Assembly: GCF_000193735.1 (NCBI RefSeq)
Contig: NZ_AEPF01000058.1
Location: 62,001 to 126,000 of the forward strand
Source of the DNA: Neisseria sicca 4320
Lineage (GTDB): Bacteria > Pseudomonadota > Gammaproteobacteria > Burkholderiales > Neisseriaceae
DNA: 64,000 bases
Reading direction: 5' to 3'
Of this stretch, positions 1 through 8,303 are shown in pieces (position 1 is the stretch's first letter; every line of letters begins with the position of its first letter). The position numbers were made by a program, and so were the translations under genes. The notes beneath the pieces were generated by a model that was given only the letters and a program-made list of their open reading frames with translations, was not told where the DNA came from and did no database searches.

Positions 1-1221
1 GTAGCCCAGTTCCAAAGCGGTTTGGAACGCTTTGTCCGCTTTTTCTTTGCTGCCGAAATCGACGGTAACGGTATCGAAGAAGACTTCGTGAAGCACTTTC
101 AGGCCGTCTGAAACCAGCGCGTCGGCAAAGGCGGAAGCCAGCGCGTGAATGCGGTTGGCGATGCGTTTCACGCCTTCGGGGCCGTGATAAACGGCGTACA
201 TGCCCGCCAAGTTCGCCAGCAATGCCTGCGCGGTACAAATATTGGACGTGGCTTTTTCGCGGCGGATGTGTTGCTCGCGGGTGGACAAAGCCATGCGCAG
301 CGCGGGTTTGCCCGATGCGTCTTTGGATACGCCGATGATTCGACCTGGAGCGGAACGTTTGAACTCGTCTTTAAACGCGAAATAAGCGGCGTGCGGACCG
401 CCGAAGCCCATCGGTACGCCGAAGCGTTGGGTGTTGCCCAACGCGATGTCCGCGCCCAATTCGGCAGGCGATTTCAGCAAGACCAAGCTCATGATGTCGG
501 CGGCAACGGCAACAATCGTGCCTTTGGTTTTCAGACGACCTATAACGTACTGCAAGTCTTGCACATCGCCGTCTTTGCCGACGTATTGGAACAGCGCGCC
601 GAAGTATTCGCCTTCATCCGCTTTGGCAAAATCACCGACCACCAGCTCGAAGCCGAAATATTTGGCGCGGGTTTTCATTACGCCCAAAGTCTGCGGATAG
701 ACGCGCTCGTCCACGAAGAAGCGTTCGGATTTCACCTTGCCCACACGGTGCGCCATCGCCATCGCTTCAGCGGCGGCGGTTGCTTCGTCCAACAAAGATG
801 CACCCGCCACGGGGAAGCCGGTCAAATCGAGGCACACCTGCTGGAAGTTCAACAAGGCTTCCAAACGACCCTGCGCGATTTCTGCCTGATAAGGCGTGTA
901 GGCGGTGTACCAGCCCGGATTTTCCAACACGTTGCGCAAAATCACGTTCGGCACGCGGGTCGGGTAATAGCCCAAACCGATATAGGATTTGTTGACCACG
1001 TTTTTCGCCGCAATGGCTTTCAGCTTCGCCAAAGCATCCGCCTCGGTCAGGGCTTCGGGCAGGTCGAGTTCGGACGGCATACGGATGCTTTGCGGCACGG
1101 TGTTGCCGACAAAATCGTCCATGCTTTTCTCGCCGAGCGCTTCCAAAAGCGCGGCCTCGTCGCCGAAACTCAAATGACGCGCGGCAAATTCGTTGGGGTT
1201 GAACAGTTCGGATAGTTTCAT
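1..1221 (-). CDS. gcvP: Glycine dehydrogenase (decarboxylating), P-protein, N-terminal part
   Basis: The minus strand reads open from an ATG at 1221 (protein begins [20 protein letters not shown]) to the window edge, about 407 codons of a protein usually near 950 residues. P-protein is the PLP enzyme of the glycine cleavage system: it decarboxylates glycine and passes the aminomethyl group to the lipoyl arm of GcvH. The visible half matches the N-terminal domain; the PLP lysine lies in the missing half. A purine-rich stretch (GAAGGAGTAGAA) just upstream is a good ribosome-binding site. The gene is separated from gcvT and gcvH by tag, so it may have its own promoter. Truncated only by the window. 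Confidence 0.95.
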   Translation of the reverse strand, partial: MKLSELFNPNEFAARHLSFGDEAALLEALGEKSMDDFVGNTVPQSIRMPSELDLPEALTEADALAKLKAIAAKNVVNKSYIGLGYYPTRVPNVILRNVLENPGWYTAYTPYQAEIAQGRLEALLNFQQVCLDLTGFPVAGASLLDEATAAAEAMAMAHRVGKVKSERFFVDERVYPQTLGVMKTRAKYFGFELVVGDFAKADEGEYFGALFQYVGKDGDVQDLQYVIGRLKTKGTIVAVAADIMSLVLLKSPAELGADIALGNTQRFGVPMGFGGPHAAYFAFKDEFKRSAPGRIIGVSKDASGKPALRMALSTREQHIRREKATSNICTAQALLANLAGMYAVYHGPEGVKRIANRIHALASAFADALVSDGLKVLHEVFFDTVTVDFGSKEKADKAFQTALELGY

Positions 1222-1287
1222 TTCTACTCCTTCGGTGTTGTAGGAATCTGCCGCGAAGGCAGGTGTTTTGGTTTTCAGGTGTTTTGG

Positions 1288-1327
1288 TTTTCAGACGACG
1301 TTTGGATTAGTGAGGTCGTCTGAAAAC
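1288..1327 (-). terminator. Inverted DUS pair downstream of tag
   Basis: Two inverted DUS copies (TTTTCAGACGAC and GTCGTCTGAAAA) enclose about 16 bases and can form a hairpin between the end of tag and the start of gcvP. No clean T-run follows, so termination may be partial. Confidence 0.5.
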
Positions 1328-1372
1328 ATTTATTTAAAAATAAATACGGTAAGTGATATCAAAAACTTGTTT

Positions 1373-1924
1373 TCAGACGACCTCTGTCCATTTCGGGCGA
1401 CTTTCCAAAACTTCTTGATAAACCGGACAGCTTTCAATATGCGCGCCGGGCAGGTAGCCGGTACTCATTAAAAATTCGCCGACGATTTCGCCGCCGACAA
1501 ATCTGAAATGTTTTTTAAAGAGCTTCACCCACTCGGCTTTATCGAGCGGATGGTTCGTATCGAGCCAGTGTTTGAACGAGCCGTATTCCTGTTGCAACTT
1601 TTTGATTTGTCTAGCATTGTAAATAGCGGCATTGATTTTCAGGCGGTTGCGGACGATGCCTGCGTCGGCAAGCAGGCGTTCGATGTCGGTTTCGTCGAAT
1701 GCGGCGACAGCGTCAATGTCGAAATCTTTAAATGCAGCCCGAAACGCCTGTTGTTTCTTCAGCATCAATGTCCAGCTCAGACCCGCCTGATTGATTTCCA
1801 ACACCAGCCGTCCGAACAACTCATTGTCGTCTGAAATCGGAAAACCGTATTGCTTATCGTGGTAATGTTTGTTCGGATTGTCCGTATTGCTCCGAAGGGC
1901 GGCAACAAATTCGCAGTAATTCAT
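1373..1924 (-). CDS. tag: DNA-3-methyladenine glycosylase I
   Basis: This 183-residue protein has the length and motifs of E. coli Tag, which removes 3-methyladenine from alkylated DNA as the first step of base excision repair. Visible family features are Cys4, a histidine in YHDKQYG (His22), Glu43 in the LEINQAGLSW segment (matching the catalytic Glu of Tag), and a C-terminal His162-x3-Cys166 pair. The two cysteines and two histidines match the zinc-snap ligands of the family. The gene lies between gcvH and gcvP on the same strand. The last codons (GAG GTC GTC TGA) lie inside a DUS, so the uptake sequence supplies both the C-terminal Val-Val and the stop codon. Confidence 0.92.
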   Translation of the reverse strand: MNYCEFVAALRSNTDNPNKHYHDKQYGFPISDDNELFGRLVLEINQAGLSWTLMLKKQQAFRAAFKDFDIDAVAAFDETDIERLLADAGIVRNRLKINAAIYNARQIKKLQQEYGSFKHWLDTNHPLDKAEWVKLFKKHFRFVGGEIVGEFLMSTGYLPGAHIESCPVYQEVLESRPKWTEVV

Positions 1925-1945
1925 GTTTTATCGGTCAAGCGAAAC

Positions 1946-1988
1946 AAAAGTCGTCTGAAAACCTAAAACGGGGTTTCAGACGACCTTT
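1946..1988 (-). terminator. Inverted-DUS terminator after gcvH
   Basis: Two inverted DUS copies around a short C/G-rich loop lie directly downstream of gcvH. Read on the minus strand, the hairpin is followed by a short T-run. Confidence 0.65.
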
Positions 1989-2031
1989 CAAAATCAAAAC
2001 GCGGCAATATGCCTGCCGCGCCATTTTAAAA

Positions 2032-2418
2032 TCAATCTACTTCGCCCGCGTATTGTTCGGCGGTCAGCAGGCCGTCGTAGTCGGCAGGATTGGCAGGTTT
2101 GATTTTGAAAAACCAGCCTGCGCCGTAAGGGTCGCTGTTGGCGGTTTCCGGCGCGCCGGGCAAATCTTCGTTGACGACAACGACTTCGCCTGCAATCGGC
2201 GCGTACACGTCGGACGCGGCTTTCACAGACTCAACCACACCGGCTTGCTCTTCGGCGGCAAGGTTCGCACCGACTTCGGGCAGCTCGACGAACACGATGT
2301 CGCCCAACAACTCTTGCGCGTGGTGGGTAATGCCGACGGTAATCGTACCGTCTTCTTCAAGGCGCAGCCATTCGTGGCTGGCAACGTATTTCAGTTCGGC
2401 TGGGATGTTGTTGCTCAT
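2032..2418 (-). CDS. gcvH: Glycine cleavage system H protein
   Basis: A 128-residue lipoyl carrier that shuttles the aminomethyl intermediate between GcvP, GcvT and the lipoamide dehydrogenase. The lipoylation site is the Lys of the ESVKAASD segment in the middle of the protein. Length matches the family. An upstream in-frame ATG at 2433 exists, but its codons overlap a GGAG placed nine bases before the ATG at 2418, so the protein starting [10 protein letters not shown] is preferred. It follows gcvT on the same strand and precedes tag. Confidence 0.95.
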   Translation of the reverse strand: MSNNIPAELKYVASHEWLRLEEDGTITVGITHHAQELLGDIVFVELPEVGANLAAEEQAGVVESVKAASDVYAPIAGEVVVVNEDLPGAPETANSDPYGAGWFFKIKPANPADYDGLLTAEQYAGEVD

Positions 2419-2492
2419 GGTTTGATTCTCCATTGGTTTTTTGGCTTAAAGAGTGAAGCCTTCGGATATGATCGACAGGCTGTTCTACGTTT

Positions 2493-2533
2493 GTTTTCAG
2501 ACGACCTTAACTTTGGCAAAGGTCGTCTGAAAC
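2493..2533 (-). terminator. Inverted DUS pair between gcvT and gcvH
   Basis: Two full DUS copies in inverse orientation begin about 5 bases downstream of the gcvT stop and can form a 12-bp stem. It may attenuate transcription between gcvT and gcvH rather than separate them fully. Confidence 0.5.
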
Positions 2534-2537
2534 CGCA

Positions 2538-3638
2538 TCAATCAAACTGTTTCTGTCCGTTGCGTACAAACGGCAGCTTCAATACGCGCACGTCCACTTC
2601 CTTACCGCGCATCAGCACTTTGGCGGTATCGCCGTCAAAATCTTTCGGTACGCGGGCGATGGCGATGGATTGTTTCAGGCTGGGCGAGAATACGCCGCTG
2701 GTGGTTTCGCCTTTGCCTTTGTCGGTCAACACTTCCATATGCGCGCGCAGGATGCCGCCTTTGTCGAGCAGCAAACCGACTTGTTTGACGGCAACGCCTT
2801 TTTCTTTCAATGCCAACAAGGCGGCTTTGCCGACGAAATCGCGGTTTTCGTCTTTCAAATCAACGGTCCAGCCCATGCCTGCTTCGAGCGGGCTGGTGTC
2901 GTCGTCCATATCGTTGCCGTAAAGGTTCATACCGGCTTCCATGCGCAGGGTGTCGCGCGCGCCGAGGCCGCAGGGCTGTACGCCGGCTTGTTGCAGGGCT
3001 TTGAAGAATGCGACGGCTTCGGTACCGGGCAGGATGACTTCGACGCCGTCTTCGCCGGTGTAGCCGGTGCGGGCGACAAACCAGTCGTTGCCCAAATCCA
3101 CGCCTTGGAACGGTTTGAGGTTGTGGACGACATCCGCCCATTCGGGTTTGACGGTCAGGAGTTTTTCAATGGCTTTAGGGCCTTGTACGGCAAGCATACC
3201 GAGGTCGTAGCGCGGATTGAAGGCGACGCCGAATTCTTGTCCGACTTTGTGGAACTGGGCGGTGTCTTTTTCGCGGGTCGCACCGTTGGACACGATGCGG
3301 TATTGGGTCTCGGCTTCGTTGGTGCGGTAAACGATCAAGTCGTCAATCACACCGCCGTTGTCGTTGAGCAGTGCGGAATAAAGGGCTTTGCCGACGAAAG
3401 CGAGTTTGGCAACGTCGTTGGCAATCAGTTTGCGGAAAAAGGCTTTTGCATTCGCTCCGGCGACGTCGGTAACGAGCATATGGGATACGTCGAACATACC
3501 GGCGTCGGTGCGCACGGCTTCGTGTTCGGCGATTTGCGAACCATAATGGATGGGCAGCTCCCAGCCGGCAAAATCGACCAACTTCGCGCCTGCATCTTGA
3601 TGGGCTTGGTGAAACGGGGTGGTTTTCAGGGCAGTCAT
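2538..3638 (-). CDS. gcvT: Aminomethyltransferase (glycine cleavage T protein)
   Basis: This 366-residue protein transfers the one-carbon unit from aminomethyl-lipoyl GcvH to tetrahydrofolate, releasing ammonia. Recognisable family segments include the N-terminal [27 protein letters not shown], the folate-binding [11 protein letters not shown] region and [12 protein letters not shown]. The start ATG at 3638 has a GGAG about ten bases upstream. A tandem glycine riboswitch occupies the leader, so expression should respond to glycine. First gene of the cluster gcvT-gcvH-tag-gcvP. Confidence 0.96.
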   Translation of the reverse strand: MTALKTTPFHQAHQDAGAKLVDFAGWELPIHYGSQIAEHEAVRTDAGMFDVSHMLVTDVAGANAKAFFRKLIANDVAKLAFVGKALYSALLNDNGGVIDDLIVYRTNEAETQYRIVSNGATREKDTAQFHKVGQEFGVAFNPRYDLGMLAVQGPKAIEKLLTVKPEWADVVHNLKPFQGVDLGNDWFVARTGYTGEDGVEVILPGTEAVAFFKALQQAGVQPCGLGARDTLRMEAGMNLYGNDMDDDTSPLEAGMGWTVDLKDENRDFVGKAALLALKEKGVAVKQVGLLLDKGGILRAHMEVLTDKGKGETTSGVFSPSLKQSIAIARVPKDFDGDTAKVLMRGKEVDVRVLKLPFVRNGQKQFD

Positions 3639-3691
3639 TCTCAGCTTCTCCGGATTTATTGTTCAGATGCCGTCCGCACAAGATGCGCGGA

Positions 3692-3937
3692 AGACCCTAT
3701 CTGTCCTTGAACCTGAGATTTTCGGCCGTATCCGCTTGATGGCAAACCAGTCTGCTCACTGCTTTGCGCGGCTGTCTGAATGGTGGTTCAGACGACCTTC
3801 TCCCCTTCGGTGGGTGCGATCGCGCACCGCTCTCCAGATGTTTTATTTCAATGTGCAGTCCCTGTTGCCTGAGCGATTTAAGGGCATCTGCGCCTTCGGC
3901 GGCTACATGTAACCTGATGTAACTCTCTCCTGCACAT
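3692..3937 (-). promoter_or_regulatory. Tandem glycine riboswitch in the gcvT leader
   Basis: On the minus strand two glycine aptamers follow one another. Aptamer 1 (about 3937 to 3850) has a closing stem ATGTGCAG/CTGCACAT, the GGAGAG strand, GCCGAAGG and the CTCAGGCA...GGGACTG strand. Aptamer 2 (about 3840 to 3692) has ATCTGGAGAG, CCACCGAAGGGG and AATCTCAGG...GGACAGAT. These are the conserved cores of the glycine (gcvT) riboswitch; the tandem arrangement is known for gcv operons. Aptamer 2 carries a long peripheral arm between CCGAAGGGG and AATCTCAGG that contains a DUS hairpin. A GC hairpin (CCGCGCA/TGTGCGG, about 3675 to 3690) and the Shine-Dalgarno follow. Confidence 0.93.
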
Positions 3938-4033
3938 GGTTCGATTATGGCTTGAAAAGGCAGTTTGGGCAAGCTTTCCATTTGAAATAAAACCGTTGTA
4001 AAAATCTCTAAAATTGCAAGCCGTTTGACACAT

Positions 4034-4060
4034 ATTATACCGACAAACCACCCGTCATTA
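4034..4060 (-). promoter_or_regulatory. Candidate gcvT promoter
   Basis: A perfect TATAAT lies on the minus strand at 4039 to 4034, about 100 bases upstream of the first glycine aptamer, giving a leader that would include the whole riboswitch. The -35 region is poorly conserved. Confidence 0.4.
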
Positions 4061-4093
4061 GAGCATAATATGTTAAAAACAATTTATTCAGGA

Positions 4094-4099
4094 TATAAT
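4094..4099 (+). promoter_or_regulatory. Candidate -10 box for the Lrp/AsnC gene
   Basis: A perfect TATAAT stands 52 bases before the start codon. The matching -35 (TGTTAA at 4071) is weak. Confidence 0.35.
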
Positions 4100-4151
4100 T
4101 CCATGAAATCAACTAGCCGACCCGGCAAGCGGGTTCGGAGAAAGAAAGCAA

Positions 4152-4637
4152 ATGACCCAGCAGATTACTTTGGATAAAACCGATTTGAAAATTTTACAGG
4201 TTTTACAGGAAAACGGACGTCTGACCAATGTCGAGCTGGCGGAACGCATCTCCCTCTCTCCCTCGCCCTGCTTACGCCGCCTCAAACAACTGGAAGACGC
4301 AGGCATCATCCGCCGCTATGCCGCCCTACTCTCTCCTGCAGCCGTCGATTTGGGCTTACAGGCGTTTATCCGCGTTTCTATCAGCAAAGCAAAAGACGCA
4401 CGCGAAGATTTTGCGCAATCGGTACAAGGATGGCCGGAAGTATTGAGCTGCTTCGCCCTCACCGGTGAAACCGACTACCTGCTCCACGCATTTTTTACCG
4501 ATATGAATGCTTTTTCCCATTTCGTCTTGGATACACTCCTTTCCCACCACGGCGTACAGGACGCGCAATCAAGCTTCGTATTGAAAGAAATCAAAACCAC
4601 TACCTCCCTGCCGCTTTCGCATTTGGTACGGGAATAG
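4152..4637 (+). CDS. Lrp/AsnC family transcriptional regulator
   Basis: A 161-residue protein with the two-part layout of the feast/famine regulators. An N-terminal winged helix-turn-helix (about 8 to 58, with LTNVELAERISLSPSPCLRR as recognition region) is followed by an alpha-beta ligand-binding and oligomerisation domain (about 70 to 155, with the FALTGETDYLL strand). It closely resembles the meningococcal AsnC-type regulator that senses leucine and methionine; that comparison is from memory. It is divergent from the gcv cluster, but nothing in the sequence proves it controls gcv. A GGAGAAAGAAAG ribosome-binding region precedes the ATG. Confidence 0.9.
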   Translation: MTQQITLDKTDLKILQVLQENGRLTNVELAERISLSPSPCLRRLKQLEDAGIIRRYAALLSPAAVDLGLQAFIRVSISKAKDAREDFAQSVQGWPEVLSCFALTGETDYLLHAFFTDMNAFSHFVLDTLLSHHGVQDAQSSFVLKEIKTTTSLPLSHLVRE

Positions 4638-4650
4638 GCAGATCTTCAAA

Positions 4651-4696
4651 AAAGGTCGTCTGAAACCTGATTCTTAGGCTTCAGACGACCTTTTTT
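4651..4696 (+). terminator. Inverted-DUS terminator after the Lrp/AsnC gene
   Basis: Inverted DUS copies form a stem of about 16 bp with a loop of about 12 bases, followed by six T. Confidence 0.85.
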
Positions 4697-4808
4697 ACCG
4701 TACTATTTTCACAACAAAATACACGCTTCCGTAGATTGTTTAGGAAATTACAGAAAGGCCTATCAAGCAATAACTGTCCCTCCATTCATTCGCAGGCCCA
4801 ATATCCTG

Positions 4809-4964
4809 TATAGTGGATTAACAAAAATCAGGACAAGGCGACGAAGCCGCAGACAGTACAGATAGTACGGAACCGATTCACTTGGTGCTTCAGCACCTTA
4901 GAGAATCGTTCTCTTTGAGCTAAGGCGAGGCAACGCCGTAGTGGTTTAAAGTTAATCCACTATA
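4809..4964 (+). repeat. Correia element (CREE/NEMIS), 156 bp
   Basis: The element runs from TATAGTGGATTAA to its inverted copy TTAATCCACTATA, 156 bp in all, and contains the standard interior (ACTATCTGTACTGTCTGCGG on one strand). This is the full-length class, which in other Neisseria carries an IHF site and can supply outward promoters. The second copy at 10632 lies in the opposite orientation. Confidence 0.93.
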
Positions 4965-4994
4965 TTTTTTCGAACCCGCTATTTTCCCGACACC

Positions 4995-5029
4995 AAAAGG
5001 TCGTCTGAAAACGTTTTCAGACGACCTTT
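4995..5029 (-). terminator. Inverted-DUS terminator after the DEAD-box helicase
   Basis: Two full DUS copies make an almost perfect 16-bp stem with a two-base loop. On the minus strand four T follow. Confidence 0.8.
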
Positions 5030-5051
5030 GGGGTTTGATGGACAACCGGCT

Positions 5052-6467
5052 TTATTTCGTACCGTAATTGGGTTGCAGCAGGGCGCAGGGTTGGCGTTCC
5101 CTGCGGCTGCGGCGGCTTCGTCCGGCGATGGTGCCGCAGGCGGCGCCGGGATCAGCTTTGTCCGCTTGGGGGGATTTGTCGCCGCGGTCATTACGCTCGT
5201 TACGTTCATTGCGTTCGCTGCGGTTGTTCCGTTCGGAACGGTTTCTGTCGCTGCCGCGGCTGCGTGTTGGGGCGGCTTGGGTGTCTGCGGCGGCATCGCC
5301 GTCGGCGTCCGCGCCCCACCAGTTCGGCTCGAAGCCTTCGATGCGTTCGACTGCCAAGTCGTTGCCGGTCAGCTCTTTGATGGCTTCAAACATTTTCTGT
5401 TCGGTTTTATCCATCAGGGAAATGGCGACGCCGTCCGCGCCTGCTCTGCCGGTGCGTCCGATGCGGTGGACGTAGTCTTCGGGCTGGGTCGGCAGTTCGT
5501 AGTTGATGACGAAGGGCAGCTCGGCGATGTCCAGTCCGCGTGCAGCGACGTCGGTGGCAACAAGAACGCGCAGGCTGCCTTCTTTGAAGGCGTTGAGGGT
5601 TTCGAGACGGCTTTGCTGGGATTTGTCGCCGTGGATGGATTGGGCGGCGAGGTTGCGGCGCATGAGGTCGCGGGTCACTTGGTCGACGCTTTGTTTGGTT
5701 TTGCAGAATACGATGACTTGGTTCATCTGCAAATCGACAATCAGCCGCTCTAAAAGATTGCGTTTTTTGAGTGCGTCAACGGCGATGATGTGCTGCTCGA
5801 CATTGGCGCTGGTGGTGTTTTGCGCGGCGACTTCGACGATTTCGGGCGCATTCATGAAGTCTTTGGCGAGTTTGCGGATGGGCGGGGCAAACGTTGCGGA
5901 AAAGAGCAGGGTTTGGCGTTGTTTAGGCAGCATCTGCATGATTTTGCGGATGTCGTCGATGAAACCCATATCCAACATGCGGTCGGCTTCGTCGAGAACG
6001 ACGATTTCGACTTTGTTTAAATTGATGTTTTTTTGTTTGACGTGGTCAAGCAGCCTGCCGACGGTGGCGACGACGATTTCGCAGCCGGCGCGCAGGTCGG
6101 CGGTTTGTTTGTCCATGTTGACGCCGCCGAAGAGGACGGTGTGGCGCAGCGGCAGGTTTTTGATATAGCCCTGCACGTTTTGGTCGATTTGGTCGGCGAG
6201 TTCGCGCGTCGGGGTCAACACGAGCATACGCACGGGGTGCATCGCGGGCGAGGTGCTGGCGGTGGCGTAGCGTTTGAGGCGTTCCAGACTGGGCAGCATA
6301 AAGGCGGCGGTTTTGCCCGTACCGGTTTGGGCGGCGGCGAGTAAATCATGACCGGCAAGTGCTTTGGGAATGGCGGCGGCTTGGATGGGCGTCGGTTTTT
6401 CGTAACCTTGCGCGGTCAGTGCGGAAACGAGTTCGCTGCCCAGCCCGAGTGAGGCAAATGGATTCAT
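5052..6467 (-). CDS. rhlE: DEAD-box ATP-dependent RNA helicase, RhlE type
   Basis: A 471-residue helicase. In order: the Q motif (GYEKPTPIQ, near 21 to 29), Walker A AQTGTGKT (46 to 53), PTRELADQ, the DEAD box in VVLDEADRMLDMGF, SAT in LLFSATFAPP, VATDVAARGLDI and HRIGRTGRAG. The C-terminus is a basic tail of repeated Arg-Asn-Glu-Ser units, typical of RNA-contacting tails in RhlE-like helicases. Likely role is RNA remodelling in ribosome assembly or decay. The open frame extends upstream to 6590, but the ATG at 6467 starts the conserved MNPFASLGLG and is chosen. Confidence 0.93.
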   Translation of the reverse strand: MNPFASLGLGSELVSALTAQGYEKPTPIQAAAIPKALAGHDLLAAAQTGTGKTAAFMLPSLERLKRYATASTSPAMHPVRMLVLTPTRELADQIDQNVQGYIKNLPLRHTVLFGGVNMDKQTADLRAGCEIVVATVGRLLDHVKQKNINLNKVEIVVLDEADRMLDMGFIDDIRKIMQMLPKQRQTLLFSATFAPPIRKLAKDFMNAPEIVEVAAQNTTSANVEQHIIAVDALKKRNLLERLIVDLQMNQVIVFCKTKQSVDQVTRDLMRRNLAAQSIHGDKSQQSRLETLNAFKEGSLRVLVATDVAARGLDIAELPFVINYELPTQPEDYVHRIGRTGRAGADGVAISLMDKTEQKMFEAIKELTGNDLAVERIEGFEPNWWGADADGDAAADTQAAPTRSRGSDRNRSERNNRSERNERNERNDRGDKSPQADKADPGAACGTIAGRSRRSRRERQPCALLQPNYGTK

Positions 6468-6925
6468 GGCGGTATCTTTCTGTCCAGACGGGATGCGGCA
6501 TGCCGCGTGGGGTCGTCTGAAACGGGAGGATGTTTTGATGATGTGTTTTATAGGATGCCGCCGGCAAAGTGTGCGGCCGGTGTACGGCAAACCGCAGAAA
6601 ATGAATGTGGTTTCTGCGGTATGGAAAGGTAAGCGGGATTATGCCATAAAACCCCTGCGCCGCCTAACGGCAGGCGGGCGGAGCATGATTGTTCGGCTGT
6701 GTTGCCGAGTCGATAAGGGAATTTTTTACATTGCGGTGTCGTTGGCGTTTATGTTCCTTAAATTCATGAAACCGCTTATCATTTTCTGACGGCATTTACT
6801 GTCATAGTTCAAACTTATCAAAAACTTTCATATGTAAATGAAACTAAATCGTACTAATGGGACTCTGTTTTGGGACAGACGCAAATTTGCGCTGTAAACC
6901 ATCAATCACAATAGGAATATACGAC
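6468..6925. other. Intergenic gap between rhlE and the lipoprotein gene
   Basis: About 460 bases between divergent genes. It should hold both promoters and contains a single DUS near 6513. I see no convincing coding frame, RNA or strong promoter match. Confidence 0.5.
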
Positions 6926-7168
6926 ATGAAAACTTTATTGATCGCCGTTGCCGCTGCAAGTCTGATGCTGGGTGCCTGCTCTAGCAGCAAAACTTCTGAA
7001 GAAGCAAAAACCCCTAGCGTTAGCGTTGAAGAAGCAATTGCTCAATGTCAACAAGCTTCCGGTGCAAACCAAGACCGCGCCGTGTTCGATGCATGTATGA
7101 AAGACAAAGGCTACCAACGCAGCGCCGCTGAAGGTGGTGCCGCTGCTTCCGCACCTGCCGCACAATAA
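6926..7168 (+). CDS. Small lipoprotein of unknown function
   Basis: An 80-residue protein with a lipoprotein signal: MKTLLIAVAAASLMLGAC puts the lipobox LGAC at 15 to 18 with Cys18 as lipidation site. The mature part begins with Ser/Lys residues, has two further cysteines (in AQCQQ and DACMKDKG) that could form a disulfide, and ends in an Ala-Pro-rich tail. An AGGA stands 11 bases before the ATG at 6926, which is preferred over an upstream in-frame start at 6857. Conserved Neisseria small lipoproteins of this type have no assigned role that I know of. Confidence 0.8.
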   Translation: MKTLLIAVAAASLMLGACSSSKTSEEAKTPSVSVEEAIAQCQQASGANQDRAVFDACMKDKGYQRSAAEGGAAASAPAAQ

Positions 7169-7184
7169 GCACAGCTAGGAATTA

Positions 7185-7222
7185 TTGATGTATCACCCGA
7201 TCTGTTCGGGGTCATACATCAA
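7185..7222 (+). terminator. Hairpin after the small lipoprotein
   Basis: An inverted repeat (TTGATGTAT ... ATACATCAA with an inner CCCGA/TCGGG) stands 16 bases after the stop codon. The T-run is weak, so it may be a stability hairpin. Confidence 0.55.
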
Positions 7223-7288
7223 CAATTTCCCGCCATGCTTGCCCCGCCTGATTGCATTCACTCCCGGAAGGTAGGGCGGGGATAAACG

Positions 7289-7331
7289 TAAAGGTCGTCT
7301 GAAACCTGATTTTGGGTTTCAGACGACCTTT
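7289..7331 (-). terminator. Inverted-DUS terminator after grxB
   Basis: Two inverted DUS copies form a stem downstream of grxB, facing the lipoprotein gene, so it can serve both convergent genes. Confidence 0.7.
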
Positions 7332-7360
7332 GCGTTTGTTTTATCCGGCAGATTCGGTTA

Positions 7361-8002
7361 TTACAAGGCGCGGTCAAAATACAGCGGCACGCCCGATGCT
7401 TCGCTCATGCGCAGCAGGTAATCCATAATCTTTTGCGGCCACTCGATACCGCGCACGATGGTCAGGTTGCGCAGTATCGGGAACACCAACACATCTTCCA
7501 TACCGGCTTCACCGTTCAAGCCCGTGCCGCCTTCGGCCATCAGCGTTTCCAGTTCCGCCAAATCCTCGTGCAGCCGTTCCACATACTGACCGGTTTTGTC
7601 CAAATTGGTGGCAAAGCTGCCGATGTTTTTCTCTTTTTTGTCCGTGAAATATTTCACCGCTTCCGGCGTTTCAAATTCGGGCAAACCGATTTTCACGACG
7701 CGCGGATGGACGAGTTTGGTGTTGTAGCCGCCCACCTTGTCAAACCATGCCTGTATTTCGGGGCGGATTTCATTTTTCAGACGACCCTCGCGGTCAAGAT
7801 AGCGGACAACGTCCAAACTCTCGCCCATAAACGAACCGTCTTCTTTTTGCAGGATAGGCACTTGTTTCGCGCCAATCATGCCGATGGGCGTCGCCTCGTC
7901 GTCGTTTGCCAGCACGACTTCTTCAACGTCCGCGCCCAACAGCCCCGCCGCCATCCGCGCCCGCACACAAAACGGGCAATGGTCGTAAACATACAGCTTC
8001 AT
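7361..8002 (-). CDS. grxB: Glutaredoxin 2
   Basis: A 213-residue, GST-shaped glutaredoxin. The N-terminal thioredoxin-like domain carries the redox motif Cys9-Pro-Phe-Cys12 (KLYVYDHCPFCVRAR) and the cis-Pro in KQVPILQ. The C-terminal helical domain (about 85 to 213) matches GrxB rather than the short monothiol or dithiol glutaredoxins. It reduces protein or glutathione mixed disulfides in the cytoplasm. The start codon is preceded by AAGGAG. The gene stands alone, divergent from relA. Confidence 0.93.
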   Translation of the reverse strand: MKLYVYDHCPFCVRARMAAGLLGADVEEVVLANDDEATPIGMIGAKQVPILQKEDGSFMGESLDVVRYLDREGRLKNEIRPEIQAWFDKVGGYNTKLVHPRVVKIGLPEFETPEAVKYFTDKKEKNIGSFATNLDKTGQYVERLHEDLAELETLMAEGGTGLNGEAGMEDVLVFPILRNLTIVRGIEWPQKIMDYLLRMSEASGVPLYFDRAL

Positions 8003-8303
8003 CGGATACTCCTTGTTATGTTACTCAAACGGACGAACCTTATCACTTAAGGTCGTCTGAAACAACCGCTGACAATCGGTTCGCTTAAAACCGACGCAAA
8101 ATCGCCGAGTTCAAATCTGATCGAAGAGTTTTTCAGCGTGCCGAACCGTGAAGAGAATCGGTTTCTTAAGTTTAATAGCATCTGCCGTTTAGCTGATTGA
8201 AAGCCGATTCGCGATACATACAACATCCCGTAAAACAGCCCGCAAATCCGCTTTACAACCTGTTACAATAAACCTGTTTTTATCGAAACGAAAAGACACC
8301 ATC
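8003..8303. other. Intergenic gap between grxB and relA
   Basis: Divergent promoter region of about 300 bases with one single DUS (near 8049) on the plus strand. A TACAAT near 8264 could be a relA -10 box but lacks a good -35. No coding frame is supported. Confidence 0.45.

Noticed and set aside
145..1215. Open frame of 356 codons on the plus strand
   Set aside because: It is the complement of gcvP, which has clear homology; the plus-strand product is His/Phe/Gly-rich shadow sequence.
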